Assembly: GCF_950066645.1 (NCBI RefSeq)
Contig: NZ_CATMFB010000010.1
Coordinates: 31,139 to 95,138 of the forward strand
Reading direction: 5' to 3'
DNA length: 64,000 bases
Source: an uncultured Thalassolituus sp.
GTDB lineage: Bacteria; Pseudomonadota; Gammaproteobacteria; Pseudomonadales; Oceanobacteraceae
Shown: positions 25,996 to 35,069 of the stretch, piece by piece
Layout: the number at the start of each line of letters is the position of its first letter
Position numbering within the stretch: the first letter of the stretch is position 1
Notes under the pieces: model-generated
The model's input: the letters and a program-made list of their open reading frames with translations, nothing else
Databases searched by the model: none
What the model was told of the DNA's origin: nothing
Translations under genes and position numbers: made by a program

Positions 25996-27309
25996 ATGGC
26001 ACCGGAATTATCAGCCCTGATCGTCGATGATGAAGCAGACATCCGCGAGCTGGTAACAATGACGCTGGAGCGCATGGGGCTTAAATGTACGGGTGCTGCC
26101 AATGTCCGGGAGGCCATGGAGGCACTTGAAGACACCACCTTCCATTTCTGCATCACCGATATGAAAATGCCCGACGGCGATGGAATACAGCTGATACATC
26201 ATTGTGCACGGCAGTATCCCGATATGCCCCTGGCGATGATTACCGCCTTCGGGAATATGGAAACCGGTGTCGCGGCACTGAAAGCCGGCGCTTTCGATGT
26301 GGTCGCGAAGCCCATCGACACCAACCGCCTGCGCGACCTGGCAACGGCAGCTCTGCGGCTATCCCGGGTTCCGGGAGTATTGCCGCCACAGTGTCTGAAT
26401 ATCCTCAGTGGAGGTTCAGCCACAATGAGCCGGTTACGCGCTGACCTCCACAAAATTGCACGGACACAGGCACCCGTGGTCATCAGAGGACCGGCGGGTT
26501 CTGGCAAAGAAGACTTCGCACAGGCCATTCATCTTCTCGGGAGTCGCCACGACGCTCCCTTTATATTTATCAACTGCGCTTCTGTGGGCGTCGATGAAAT
26601 CGAGCAGGAAATTTTTGGCAGTAACAGCCACACCGGGGCGGTGACCGAAGCCAATGGTGGCACTCTGTTTATCAACGCGATTGAGCACCTCAACCATGAC
26701 CTGCAGGGGCGTATACTGCGCCTGATTCAGGAGCGACGTTTCCGCCGCCCCGGCTATCTGAGCGATGATGACTCCGATGTCCGGATCATCACAGGCACCA
26801 CGGCTGACCCTGAAACTCTGGTCGCCAACGGATCATTAAGACAGGACCTGTATTATCGCCTGAACGTGGTCAACCTCGCGGTACCTGCTCTCGCGAATCG
26901 CCCGGAAGACCTTCCGACCATAGTACAGTCCTACCTTCATACCTATGCGCTGGCCTGGGATATGCCTGACGTTTCTATGTCCTCTGAGGCACTGGCTCTG
27001 CTGACGTCACACCCCTTTCCGGGCAACGTCCGTGAACTTGAAAACGTGCTGCAGCGCGCCTTCACCATGATGGAGGGCGAGGTGATTCAGGCATCCGATC
27101 TGCAATTGACGTCCATGCCGCCCACCGCACCTGACCTTCCTCCTGGCGGCACGGTAACTGACCTGGAAGGCTACCTGGAACGCCTTGAACGTCAGGCCAT
27201 CGAAGGAGCGCTTCAGGCCACCCGCTGGAACAAAACTGCAGCAGCCGAAAAGCTGGGGATCAGCTTCAGGGCTCTGAGATACAGATGTAAGAAATTAGGC
27301 ATAGATTAA
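25996..27309 (+). CDS. pilR: PilR response regulator with degenerate AAA+ (sigma-54 activator) domain
   Basis: This 437-residue protein has a receiver domain (phospho-acceptor Asp55, Lys105), an AAA+ domain (about 140-365) and a Fis-type helix-turn-helix (about 390-435). The Walker A motif is present as GPAGSGKE (165-172) and the R-finger region RQDLYYRLN is intact. The Walker B acidic pair DE is replaced by Asn227-Ala228 (LFINAIE). The GAFTGA loop that touches sigma-54 is shortened to SNSHTGA (209-215), with about a dozen residues missing before EANGGTLF. Normal ATP-driven activation of sigma-54 polymerase is therefore doubtful, although DNA binding and phosphorylation look intact. Confidence 0.88.
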   Translation: MAPELSALIVDDEADIRELVTMTLERMGLKCTGAANVREAMEALEDTTFHFCITDMKMPDGDGIQLIHHCARQYPDMPLAMITAFGNMETGVAALKAGAFDVVAKPIDTNRLRDLATAALRLSRVPGVLPPQCLNILSGGSATMSRLRADLHKIARTQAPVVIRGPAGSGKEDFAQAIHLLGSRHDAPFIFINCASVGVDEIEQEIFGSNSHTGAVTEANGGTLFINAIEHLNHDLQGRILRLIQERRFRRPGYLSDDDSDVRIITGTTADPETLVANGSLRQDLYYRLNVVNLAVPALANRPEDLPTIVQSYLHTYALAWDMPDVSMSSEALALLTSHPFPGNVRELENVLQRAFTMMEGEVIQASDLQLTSMPPTAPDLPPGGTVTDLEGYLERLERQAIEGALQATRWNKTAAAEKLGISFRALRYRCKKLGID

Positions 27310-27393
27310 CCGCCTGCAAATCAGCCTCTTCACCGAGTGACCTGACTGTCACGGCTGCTATGTTGTTTCCTCGCTTTCCAGGGAGGAAACAGT

Positions 27394-27909
27394 ATGCAGA
27401 CCGGACATGTCAGCAAAGGCTTCACCCTCACCGAACTACTCATCAGTCTCGCGATCGTTCTTCTGATCGCCTCAGCCGGGTTGCCCGCCCTGCAGCGGCT
27501 GCTCGAAAATCAGCGGGCAAGCAACGATGTGCGTGTGTTGTACGCCTTGTTTTCAGATGCACACAGTCATGCGGTTCTGCACGACCGCGCGGTATCTCTG
27601 TGTCCCCTTGATGACAGTAACGAATGTTGCCCTGAGTGGATGGATGAAATTTCCGTTTTTGAAGACAGCAACGACAACCGGATTCTCGACGACAATGAAC
27701 GGGTACTACGACGAATACCAGCGGTCAGCGATGACCGGATTTCACGTCAGTACCCCGGCAGAAGAGCTGTCACATTCAGCCCTGCAGGTGACTCTTTGGG
27801 GTTCAATGGCACCCTGAGATATAAGCTGGAAGGTCTTTCCACACATAGCGCCAGCATCGTCATTCATGGCACAGGAAGAGTAAGAATGGGAGCGAGAGAG
27901 CGCTATTGA
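27394..27909 (+). CDS. fimT: FimT/GspH-family minor pseudopilin
   Basis: This 171-residue prepilin has the cleavage site KG/FTLTE followed by a hydrophobic helix (about 10-33), recognised by prepilin peptidase. The GspH/FimT C-terminal domain has the usual DSNDNRILDDNERVL segment. A strong GGGAGG site lies 9 bases before the ATG. It is the first gene of the minor pilin operon downstream of pilSR. FimT proteins prime pilus assembly and in some bacteria bind DNA. The split between the names fimT and fimU follows gene order. Confidence 0.82.
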   Translation: MQTGHVSKGFTLTELLISLAIVLLIASAGLPALQRLLENQRASNDVRVLYALFSDAHSHAVLHDRAVSLCPLDDSNECCPEWMDEISVFEDSNDNRILDDNERVLRRIPAVSDDRISRQYPGRRAVTFSPAGDSLGFNGTLRYKLEGLSTHSASIVIHGTGRVRMGARERY

Positions 27910-28033
27910 TTTCCGTCTGTAGTCGCTCTTATGCCGCTGGTCGGCAATCAATCTGCGTAACTGTGAAGCCGCGCTAATATAAAGTTTGAGAGATAAGGCA
28001 AGATACAGGCTGATCAATGTACGCGGATGCAAC

Positions 28034-28516
28034 ATGAAACAAAGTTCAGGGTTTACGTTAATTGAATTAATGGTGGTGCTGGTCGTCATGGGCGTGATGG
28101 CAGTCGTCGCGATTCCGCGGATGACCTCTACCACTTCTAACAGTGCGGCGGAGGCGTCTGGGCGTCTGCTGACTCTGGACCTGGGGTACGCCCGGAATCA
28201 TGCCCAGACGACAGGTCTGACGGTACGCATGATTCCCGTCAGCGATGAGTATGAACTGGGCTGGACACTGCAGGAATTCGATAATGCTGGCAATGCCGGA
28301 AACGTGGTGCGCAGTCGCAACCGCCTGGATGACAGGGTGAACGTTGAAAGTGCTGAGTTTTCCACCGCTGCCCCCATCGGATTTACCCGGGACGGCGTTC
28401 TTGAAAGCGCTGGTACCCTGGCAATTACGACCACTGACTGCTCAGGCAACCGGAACCGGAATCTGCAGTTATTTGTATCTGGTCAGATAGTGACAACGGA
28501 GGTTGCATGTCAATGA
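28034..28516 (+). CDS. fimU: second FimT/FimU-family minor pilin
   Basis: This 160-residue prepilin starts at ATG 28034, giving a very short leader (MKQSSG/FTLIE); a TTG at 27986 in the same frame would make the leader too long. The hydrophobic helix is followed by a GspH-like domain ending in two cysteines (TTDCSG and VACQ). It is the partner of PilV, PilW and PilX in the pilus tip complex. The stop overlaps the pilV start by 10 bases. The preceding 124 bases contain no recognised element apart from an AT-rich stretch near 27975. Confidence 0.82.
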   Translation: MKQSSGFTLIELMVVLVVMGVMAVVAIPRMTSTTSNSAAEASGRLLTLDLGYARNHAQTTGLTVRMIPVSDEYELGWTLQEFDNAGNAGNVVRSRNRLDDRVNVESAEFSTAAPIGFTRDGVLESAGTLAITTTDCSGNRNRNLQLFVSGQIVTTEVACQ

Positions 28517-29085
28517 AGTATCAACAAGGAATAACGATCTGGGAAGTGATGGTTACAATCGTCATCACCACCATAGGCCTGCTGGGGTTATCAGCCCTGC
28601 AGATGCAGTCTGTGCGTTCTGCCGAAGACAGTGGCAACCGCTCTCATGCGATCTGGATGGCAAACGATCTGATTAACCGCATGCGCGCTAACGAGGTCGA
28701 AAACTACAGTTTCAACGGCACAATGAGCTGCGCTAACTTTCCTGAAAATATTACTGTGTGCGGTGCCTACCACAACGGTGGTCAGCAGGTTGCACCTGTC
28801 GCTTGTAACAGCACAGAGCAGGCGACGTTTGACCGCTGGGAAGTGCTTTGTGGTATGCCGGCCGATATCAACGGCAACACCAATGTAATGCGTGGCTCTG
28901 CGTCTTTTATTACTAACCCCGGTCTTCAGATCACGACACTGGCCAACGGTGATGTACAGATGACCATCGACTGGGACTCAAGAACATCAGGTGTTGATGC
29001 CGATGGCACCCAGCGCTTTATGATTGATGAGAACACTGCTTCGACAGTTCAACGGGAAAGCTTTGTAACGGTATTCCGCCCATGA
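28507..29085 (+). CDS. pilV: PilV minor pilin
   Basis: The 192-residue product has a short leader and the prepilin cleavage site QG/ITIWE, in which Glu+5 is kept. The helix with GLLGLSALQMQSVRSAEDSGNRSHAIWMANDLINRMRAN is the typical PilV start. Two to four cysteines in the globular domain may form disulfides. It overlaps fimU upstream and pilW downstream (ATGA), so the minor pilins are translationally coupled. Confidence 0.9.
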   Translation: MSMKYQQGITIWEVMVTIVITTIGLLGLSALQMQSVRSAEDSGNRSHAIWMANDLINRMRANEVENYSFNGTMSCANFPENITVCGAYHNGGQQVAPVACNSTEQATFDRWEVLCGMPADINGNTNVMRGSASFITNPGLQITTLANGDVQMTIDWDSRTSGVDADGTQRFMIDENTASTVQRESFVTVFRP

Positions 29086-29909
29086 AAATGTTAAGACACC
29101 AACAGGGCATGTCCCTGATCGAACTGATGATTGCCATGGCGCTCAGCCTGGTGGTTGTGTATTTCGTCATGCAGATTCTGATCGGTAGCAACCAGACCGC
29201 TTCTCTGGCGGACACTCTGACGCAATCTCAGGAAACCGGCCGTTTCTCTATCAGCTACCTGAACCGTAGCGCGCTGCGCGCAGGCTACGACCCCGAAGGT
29301 GAAGACCTGCAACCATTTGCCAACCTTTGTACTGCGGACAATCCAACAGCCGGCACTGGTATGTGCACACAGGATACCGACAACACCGTCGATGGCGAGA
29401 CCACAGGCGACCGTCTGGCAATAGTGCGTACTGCAGAAGCAGGTAATGCCACCAGCTGCTGGGGCAGCAATATGGTACTTGCGACAAATACACAGATTGC
29501 TGACGTATTCTGGGTTGAAGTCAATGACGACGGTCTCAGCAGCCTGATGTGCCGGACCTACAATTTTGGTACCGGCGTCGCCATGGTTGACTCTCAACCT
29601 CTGGCGGCGGGTGTTATTGCCATGCATGTGTTGTATGGCCAGAGCGCAGCTGACTCAGCAACCGGTGAAAGAAATGTCACCACGTATGTGCCAGCAGATG
29701 ATCTGACCAACAATACCGGCCTGGATTACAGTCGCGACTGGGAGCGGGTGTATTCCGTTCGAGTGGCCTTGTTAACCCAGGCATTCGACGATACTTCAGG
29801 TCTGAGTGGTACGCGCAACTACATTTTATTTGATGCGGCGCCGTATCAATACGATGACAGGTTTGCCCGTCAGGTATTTACCACAACAGTGGCTCGCGCC
29901 AATTTCTGA
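29082..29909 (+). CDS. pilW: PilW minor pilin
   Basis: The 275-residue protein has the prepilin site QG/MSLIE and a hydrophobic helix, followed by a long globular domain with AGYDPEGED and RTYNFGTG stretches seen in PilW proteins. With PilV and PilX it links the PilY1 adhesin to the pilus. The start overlaps the pilV stop by 4 bases. Confidence 0.9.
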   Translation: MKMLRHQQGMSLIELMIAMALSLVVVYFVMQILIGSNQTASLADTLTQSQETGRFSISYLNRSALRAGYDPEGEDLQPFANLCTADNPTAGTGMCTQDTDNTVDGETTGDRLAIVRTAEAGNATSCWGSNMVLATNTQIADVFWVEVNDDGLSSLMCRTYNFGTGVAMVDSQPLAAGVIAMHVLYGQSAADSATGERNVTTYVPADDLTNNTGLDYSRDWERVYSVRVALLTQAFDDTSGLSGTRNYILFDAAPYQYDDRFARQVFTTTVARANF

Positions 29910-29921
29910 GCAGGAGGACAT

Positions 29922-30455
29922 ATGAATTATTCTGCCAATAAAGGGGCTGCACTGATCGTCAGTCTGATCATGCTGACGGCCGTAACGTTTCTCGCAGTCA
30001 TCAGCCTGCAGAACTCGTCGACTCAGGTGAAAATGGTGGGTAACACCCAGACCCGGGAAAGTGTCTTTCAGGCGGGGATGAGCGCTCTTGAAACGCTGGT
30101 CTCAGATTTTTCCGCAGAAAAAGATGGCACTACGATCCTGTCTGATGCCATGACAAACACTGTGCAGGTGAACGGTGAAGCGGTAATTAACCAGGACACA
30201 CTCAACCCCATGTTCGACAAGGCCACTCCTGGCAAGCGTTACTCGTACAATGATCAAGCGCTGAAGCCTGTTTCAGTTTCCGTCAGCTATCAAGGTCCCG
30301 GCGGCAGTCTGAATTTTTCTCTGTCTGGCGACAGTAGCGTACAGAAATTTAATAAACATCCTTTCCTGGCTGAAGCCGGGGCAGAAGATCGCTCTGAGCG
30401 TTTCGCATCGGACCAGAATCTTGGCTTTACCTTTATGTCCACTACAGGGCGTTAA
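29922..30455 (+). CDS. pilX: PilX minor pilin (copy 1)
   Basis: The 177 residues begin NKG/AALIVSLIMLTAVTFLAVISLQN. This is the PilX_N pattern, which lacks the Glu+5 of other pilins and is thought to cap the pilus tip. VKMVGNTQTRESVFQAG after the helix is characteristic. The ribosome site GGAGGA lies 7 bases before the ATG. A clear relative occurs at 34510-35058, again directly before a pilY1 gene. Confidence 0.9.
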   Translation: MNYSANKGAALIVSLIMLTAVTFLAVISLQNSSTQVKMVGNTQTRESVFQAGMSALETLVSDFSAEKDGTTILSDAMTNTVQVNGEAVINQDTLNPMFDKATPGKRYSYNDQALKPVSVSVSYQGPGGSLNFSLSGDSSVQKFNKHPFLAEAGAEDRSERFASDQNLGFTFMSTTGR

Positions 30456-30468
30456 GCTGGAGGTATAT

Positions 30469-33400
30469 ATGAAAAAGTTACTTATCACACTGACCGCTGC
30501 TTCCATCGCTCTGGCTTCACAAGCGGATGATATCGAGATCTACACAGGCTCCGCCGGGGGCGCGCAAAGCAATGTTCTTATGGTCCTGGATACATCCGGG
30601 AGTATGGGGACCACAGCAGTGGAAGCAGATGAAGTCCGCTATGACCCGGACGTCATTTATGACAACAGCATCTACGGTTTCGACCCCAATGCACTCTATC
30701 TGTTCCGGTTTGACCAGTCGCGTCGATCACGCACAGACCTCGGCAATCTGAGTGATGATGTTGTTAGTCTTATTAAAAATTATCAGGTCTCCCCTGATGC
30801 AGTAGCCTGCCCTGGAGCGCTGGATGTTGTCGCCAGCCGTGGTGAGCTGACCGCGTCTCTGATGTTCTGGGAATCTGGTCGTGGCTGGAGTGGCCCTGAT
30901 CAGGCGATCGAAAACATGCGTGCCCGCGAACGCCCGGTAGTATCAATGAACAGCAATGCCATCATTGAGTGTCAGAGGGGTTGGTTCCAGACGTATTCTT
31001 ATAATGGCAATAATTACTGGTATATCCGCGACAGCTCCAGCAACCCTTATACAAACTGGTTTTTCTCCAGCTACTCATGGAGCGATGCATATTCTGTTCT
31101 CTGGAGCGGTAACTACCTTAACTACCGTGCAGTAGCAGAGCAGGCCAGTGGCCCTAAAACGCGTCTGGATGTTGTAAAAGAAGCAGCGATCGATGTAGTT
31201 AACAGTATTACCGGTATTTCCGTCGGCCTGGCGCGTTTCAGTGCGGACAGTGATGGTGGCTTTATAGATATCCCGATCACACCCGTCGAGGATATGCGTG
31301 CTGATTTTGTCACCAGAATCAATAGCTATCACGATCAGGGGGGCACCCCACTTGAAGAGTCAATGTACGAGTCGTATCTCTATCTTGCGGGTAAATCCGT
31401 AAAATACGGCCTGGATTCAGTATCTGGTAACAGCAGCAACGGTAACGGCACTTCGTCTACTCCCAGTGTGTCCGGCTCGCGCGTCAGTGGCAACCAGAGT
31501 CAATATCAAGCCCCCACTGCACTCGAATGTACCCCGACAAAAATCATTCTCTTCAGTGATGGGGAGCCGACTAACGACGACAACGCCAATGGCCTGATCA
31601 AGAGCCTGGCCTCTGACACCATATTTGATAACTCATCGTACCTTTCGCACTATTGTTCAGGTAGCGGTGCATGTGCCGAAGAACTGGCGTACCACATCAA
31701 CCGGAACGATCACCGTACTGATGTTGATGGTACCCAGAATATTACTGTAGATACTATCGGTGGCTTTATTGATGAAGCCAGTTATGCCCGGGATAAACTG
31801 AGGAATATTGCTAGTGCTGGCGGCGGTAAGTTCTACGAGGTGAATGATTATCAGAGTCTGTATGACAGCCTCAAAGACTCGCTTACCGAAGTGATTGTCA
31901 CTCCCACAACCTTCACCTCTCCGACCGTAGCCGTTAACTCATTCAACAGCCTGGAAAACAGTGATGAGCTCTATTTTTCAGTTTTCGAACCGAGTGGCAA
32001 ACCAGACTGGAAAGGTAATCTCAAGCGCTACCGTATCAGCTCTGAAGGTAAAGTCATGGACGCCAATAAACGCGAAGCCGTTGACGATACCGGGTTTTTC
32101 TCTATCACTTCGCAAAGCTACTGGAGCCCCGAGGTCGATGGCCCGAATGTTGGCCAGGGCGGAGCGTCAAGTCGCCTTACTGTGCCACGTACGATCTTTA
32201 CCTCAACCACATCAGGCATAAAGGAACTCGATGCGCCCTCTGGTACTATCGAGAATATCGTTGGTGCGATACCTGTTTCGACAAAGAGTATTCTTACGGA
32301 TGACCTGCTCGGGCTGGATGCCTTTGCAGATATTACCGACTCCTATCGTGATCAGCTTATCGGCTGGATTCTGGGCTATACCGACGAAGGTGAACCCCGT
32401 CTTGAAATTGAAGATCCACTCCACAGCCAGCCGGTAGTCATCAATTATGGTGAGGATGACAGCGTAGTCTTCCTGTCAACAAATAGTGGCTATCTGCACG
32501 CGTTCGACACCGATGAAAATAATCCTCAGGAATTTTTCTCATTCATTCCCCGGGAACTGCTGCGTAACCCTTACTACTACTTCAGCTCTCAGGTATCGAC
32601 GTCAGATAAAAAACGTTACGGTCTGGATGGTGCTCTGACCTACTGGCACGATGATAAAAACTACGATGGTGTTGTAAACAACAACGACCGTCTGATTATC
32701 TTTGTGGGTATGCGCCGTGGCGGGCACTCCTACTACGCCCTGGATGTGACTGATCGCCATAATCCTGTATTACTGTGGCAGAAACATGGCCAGTACGTAG
32801 ACAGCCTGGCAAACATTCCATCCGTATCCACCGGATATGAAAGAATGGGTCAGAGCTGGTCGGCACTGACGCCGGTACGCATTCGTATGGGTAATACAGC
32901 GAGAGTCGTTCTGCTTGCCGGTGCCGGCTATGATCCCGACGAAGATGGTACGACCAGTGATGGCCCCGCCAGTCGCTTCGATCATGATATTGGCAACACC
33001 ATTTATATGATTGACCCGAATACAGGTGATGTCCTCTGGGATGCACACGATGACGCGGACCTGACTGGCTCAATGACCAGCAGCTTCCCATCAGACATAG
33101 TACCCGTCGACCGGAATGCCGACGGCTTTATCGACATGTTCTACGCCACCGATGTGGGCGGTCGCATCTGGCGTTTTGATCTGGATATCAATGCAACTGA
33201 CATGGCCGACTTCGCCAAAGGTGGGGTAATTGCTGATCTGAACGACAGTACCACCAGCACCGGAAACCGTCGTTTCTATAACGCGCCGGATATTTCGTAT
33301 ATCACAGAAGCCGTTGATGATTATATTCTGATCAGTGTTGGTACCGGTTACAGAGCGCACCCGCTGGCAACAACAACGACGGACTACCACTACCTGATCA

Positions 33401-33957
33401 AAGACCTGAACGCCAAAGTCACGCCTGAAGACTATATTGCGGTCACTATGTCTGATCTTGCCGAATGGGGTACTGAAGCAGCCCTCAACAGTCCAGCGGG
33501 CTGGTATGTGCCACTGACTCAGGCGAGTGAAAAAATACTTTCCCGTTCAGTCACCGTGAAGGGCTCTGTGTTCTTCTCCACTTATGCTCCCCTTGATGCG
33601 ACGACCGTTGCCGACTGCGGTGGTGACGTAGGTACCGCCCGTCTCTACATTGTTAACGTGTACGACCCACTGGGAGAAAATCTGAAGAAAACCCTGAAAG
33701 ACGACAGCAGTGATAGCGACAGTGATAGCGAATATACTGGTGGTAAGTTCGTCAAAGAACTGGATCGCGGCGGGCTCGCACCAGCACCTGTCGTCGTGTT
33801 CACACCAGGCGATGATTGCGGCGATGACCCGGATTGCGAAGTTCCTGTTAACACCTGCGAGAGCATGGGAAGTGTGACCCTGGTTGGCCCTGAGGCAATT
33901 GGAAATGGGCTCAATCGTTGCGACCAGATAGAGAAAAATTACTGGAGAGAGCTCTGA
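30469..33957 (+). CDS. pilY1: PilY1 tip adhesin (copy 1)
   Basis: The 1162 residues start at ATG 30469 behind CTGGAGG. A signal peptide (cleavage near residue 19) is followed by an N-terminal von Willebrand A-like domain with the metal site DTSGS (41-45) and DGEPTNDDN. The C-terminal beta-propeller typical of PilY1 contains IPRELLRNP and MRRGGHSYYALDV. Calcium-loop-like segments follow (DDKNYDGVVNNND, DRNADGFID). A serine/aspartate tract (DDSSDSDSDSE) sits near the C-terminus, which ends in NYWREL. PilY1 acts in adhesion, surface sensing and pilus retraction control. The stop overlaps the pilE start (TGATG). Confidence 0.92.
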   Translation: MKKLLITLTAASIALASQADDIEIYTGSAGGAQSNVLMVLDTSGSMGTTAVEADEVRYDPDVIYDNSIYGFDPNALYLFRFDQSRRSRTDLGNLSDDVVSLIKNYQVSPDAVACPGALDVVASRGELTASLMFWESGRGWSGPDQAIENMRARERPVVSMNSNAIIECQRGWFQTYSYNGNNYWYIRDSSSNPYTNWFFSSYSWSDAYSVLWSGNYLNYRAVAEQASGPKTRLDVVKEAAIDVVNSITGISVGLARFSADSDGGFIDIPITPVEDMRADFVTRINSYHDQGGTPLEESMYESYLYLAGKSVKYGLDSVSGNSSNGNGTSSTPSVSGSRVSGNQSQYQAPTALECTPTKIILFSDGEPTNDDNANGLIKSLASDTIFDNSSYLSHYCSGSGACAEELAYHINRNDHRTDVDGTQNITVDTIGGFIDEASYARDKLRNIASAGGGKFYEVNDYQSLYDSLKDSLTEVIVTPTTFTSPTVAVNSFNSLENSDELYFSVFEPSGKPDWKGNLKRYRISSEGKVMDANKREAVDDTGFFSITSQSYWSPEVDGPNVGQGGASSRLTVPRTIFTSTTSGIKELDAPSGTIENIVGAIPVSTKSILTDDLLGLDAFADITDSYRDQLIGWILGYTDEGEPRLEIEDPLHSQPVVINYGEDDSVVFLSTNSGYLHAFDTDENNPQEFFSFIPRELLRNPYYYFSSQVSTSDKKRYGLDGALTYWHDDKNYDGVVNNNDRLIIFVGMRRGGHSYYALDVTDRHNPVLLWQKHGQYVDSLANIPSVSTGYERMGQSWSALTPVRIRMGNTARVVLLAGAGYDPDEDGTTSDGPASRFDHDIGNTIYMIDPNTGDVLWDAHDDADLTGSMTSSFPSDIVPVDRNADGFIDMFYATDVGGRIWRFDLDINATDMADFAKGGVIADLNDSTTSTGNRRFYNAPDISYITEAVDDYILISVGTGYRAHPLATTTTDYHYLIKDLNAKVTPEDYIAVTMSDLAEWGTEAALNSPAGWYVPLTQASEKILSRSVTVKGSVFFSTYAPLDATTVADCGGDVGTARLYIVNVYDPLGENLKKTLKDDSSDSDSDSEYTGGKFVKELDRGGLAPAPVVVFTPGDDCGDDPDCEVPVNTCESMGSVTLVGPEAIGNGLNRCDQIEKNYWREL

Positions 33958-34394
33958 TGAACATCAGAAGTCATTATCAGGGGTTCAGCCTGATCGAACT
34001 GATGGTCACATTGGCCATTATTGGCATCATTGCTTCTGTGGTGATTCCTCAATACGGACAATATGTACGTCGGGCAGACCGGTCGGATGCTATTGTCCCA
34101 ATGCAAGCTCTGCTGAATGCGCAGGAAAGGTTTTTCCTGAATAACCGCACGTACACCACGAACCTGGCAGATCTGAATGTCGTGGCTGCAGACAATGCAG
34201 CTTACGAAGTCGACAGCTATCAGATCACCGCTCAACAGTGTACTGACAACGATGGAGACCCTATCCCACTTACGTTGTGTGTGGAACTGAATGCGGACTC
34301 AACAGGTAGTCAGACGGACGACGGAGATCTGTTCATGAATACGATGGGACGAAGCCAGCGCGTCGATATCGACGGAGTAGCGCACGAACTATAA
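33957..34394 (+). CDS. pilE: PilE-type minor pilin
   Basis: This 145-residue pilin starts at ATG 33957, overlapping the pilY1 stop. The short leader ends QG/FSLIE and the helix MVTLAIIGIIASVVIPQY is canonical. The globular part has two cysteines (QQCTDND and TLCVEL) in the usual C-terminal disulfide position and ends in a GRSQRVDIDG segment. Its place after pilY1 matches Pseudomonas pilE, a minor pilin joining the tip complex to the main filament. It is too small and unusually placed for the major pilin PilA. Confidence 0.88.
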   Translation: MNIRSHYQGFSLIELMVTLAIIGIIASVVIPQYGQYVRRADRSDAIVPMQALLNAQERFFLNNRTYTTNLADLNVVAADNAAYEVDSYQITAQQCTDNDGDPIPLTLCVELNADSTGSQTDDGDLFMNTMGRSQRVDIDGVAHEL

Positions 34395-34455
34395 GTTATT
34401 TTGTGACATTACGGGCCAGCACAGGGATTTTCTGGCCTTATCGGGCAACCCAACC

Positions 34456-34486
34456 TGATTAAAACTTAGTCAATAACAAGTATAAT
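34456..34486 (+). promoter_or_regulatory. candidate promoter for the second pilX-pilY1 pair
   Basis: A perfect TATAAT stands at 34481-34486, 24 bases before the second pilX start. The upstream half is poor (TGATTA at 34456, 19 bases away). Just before it, GGCCAG/CTGGCC (34414-34437) forms a hairpin without a T-run. Together they suggest that the second pair is transcribed separately from pilE. Confidence 0.4.
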
Positions 34487-34509
34487 AGGCACCAATATAG
34501 GGAAGTGCT

Positions 34510-35058
34510 ATGCCAACTAAAATTCAGAGCTCCAGAGGAGCCGCACTCATCGTCAGTCTTATCCTGTTGACAGCTGTCACTATGACGGCAGTCGTCAGTC
34601 TGCAGAATTCAATGCTGCAGGTTAAGATGGTGGCTAACACCCAGCTCGCCACAAGCGCCTTCGTTGCCGCCAACAGTGAGCTTGAAGCCAATTACGATGA
34701 GATCCGTGATAGCGAAAATGGTCTTCAGATGCTCTCTGAAGCTGTGTCGTCCGTGAACGTCGAAAATGATGAATTGGTGCTCAGATCAGACGGTAATCCT
34801 GAATTCAGCGCCGTTTCAGCACAGCGGACTGCAGTCAGCGACTACAGCCAGATGGGCGTCGCACCCGAGAATATCACCAGTGAAATCACCTATCTGGGCT
34901 CTGGGGCCATCGTCAGTAATGGCTTTGCCGGCGATAGCACTGTTGGCACTTTCCAGACCTACCCATTTCAGATCAATGCCTCTGCCGCGGTGAACCCTAG
35001 CATCAACTCATCGCAATCAATGGGAATTGACTACACCGCCCCGTCGGGACGACGCTGA
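34510..35058 (+). CDS. PilX-like minor pilin (copy 2)
   Basis: The 182 residues begin SRG/AALIVSLILLTAVTMTAVVSLQNSMLQVKMVANTQ, closely matching pilX copy 1 over the helix but differing in the globular part. The end (GIDYTAPSGRR) also resembles copy 1 (GFTFMSTTGR). It is followed after 11 bases by a second pilY1. The pair probably arose by duplication of the pilX-pilY1 block and gives an alternative tip. Confidence 0.88.
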   Translation: MPTKIQSSRGAALIVSLILLTAVTMTAVVSLQNSMLQVKMVANTQLATSAFVAANSELEANYDEIRDSENGLQMLSEAVSSVNVENDELVLRSDGNPEFSAVSAQRTAVSDYSQMGVAPENITSEITYLGSGAIVSNGFAGDSTVGTFQTYPFQINASAAVNPSINSSQSMGIDYTAPSGRR

Positions 35059-35069
35059 GAGAGAGCACC

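Noticed and set aside
27310..27393. Sigma-54 promoter before fimT
   Set aside because: No GG and GC pair with the required 10-base spacing in a TGGCAC-N5-TTGC context was found.
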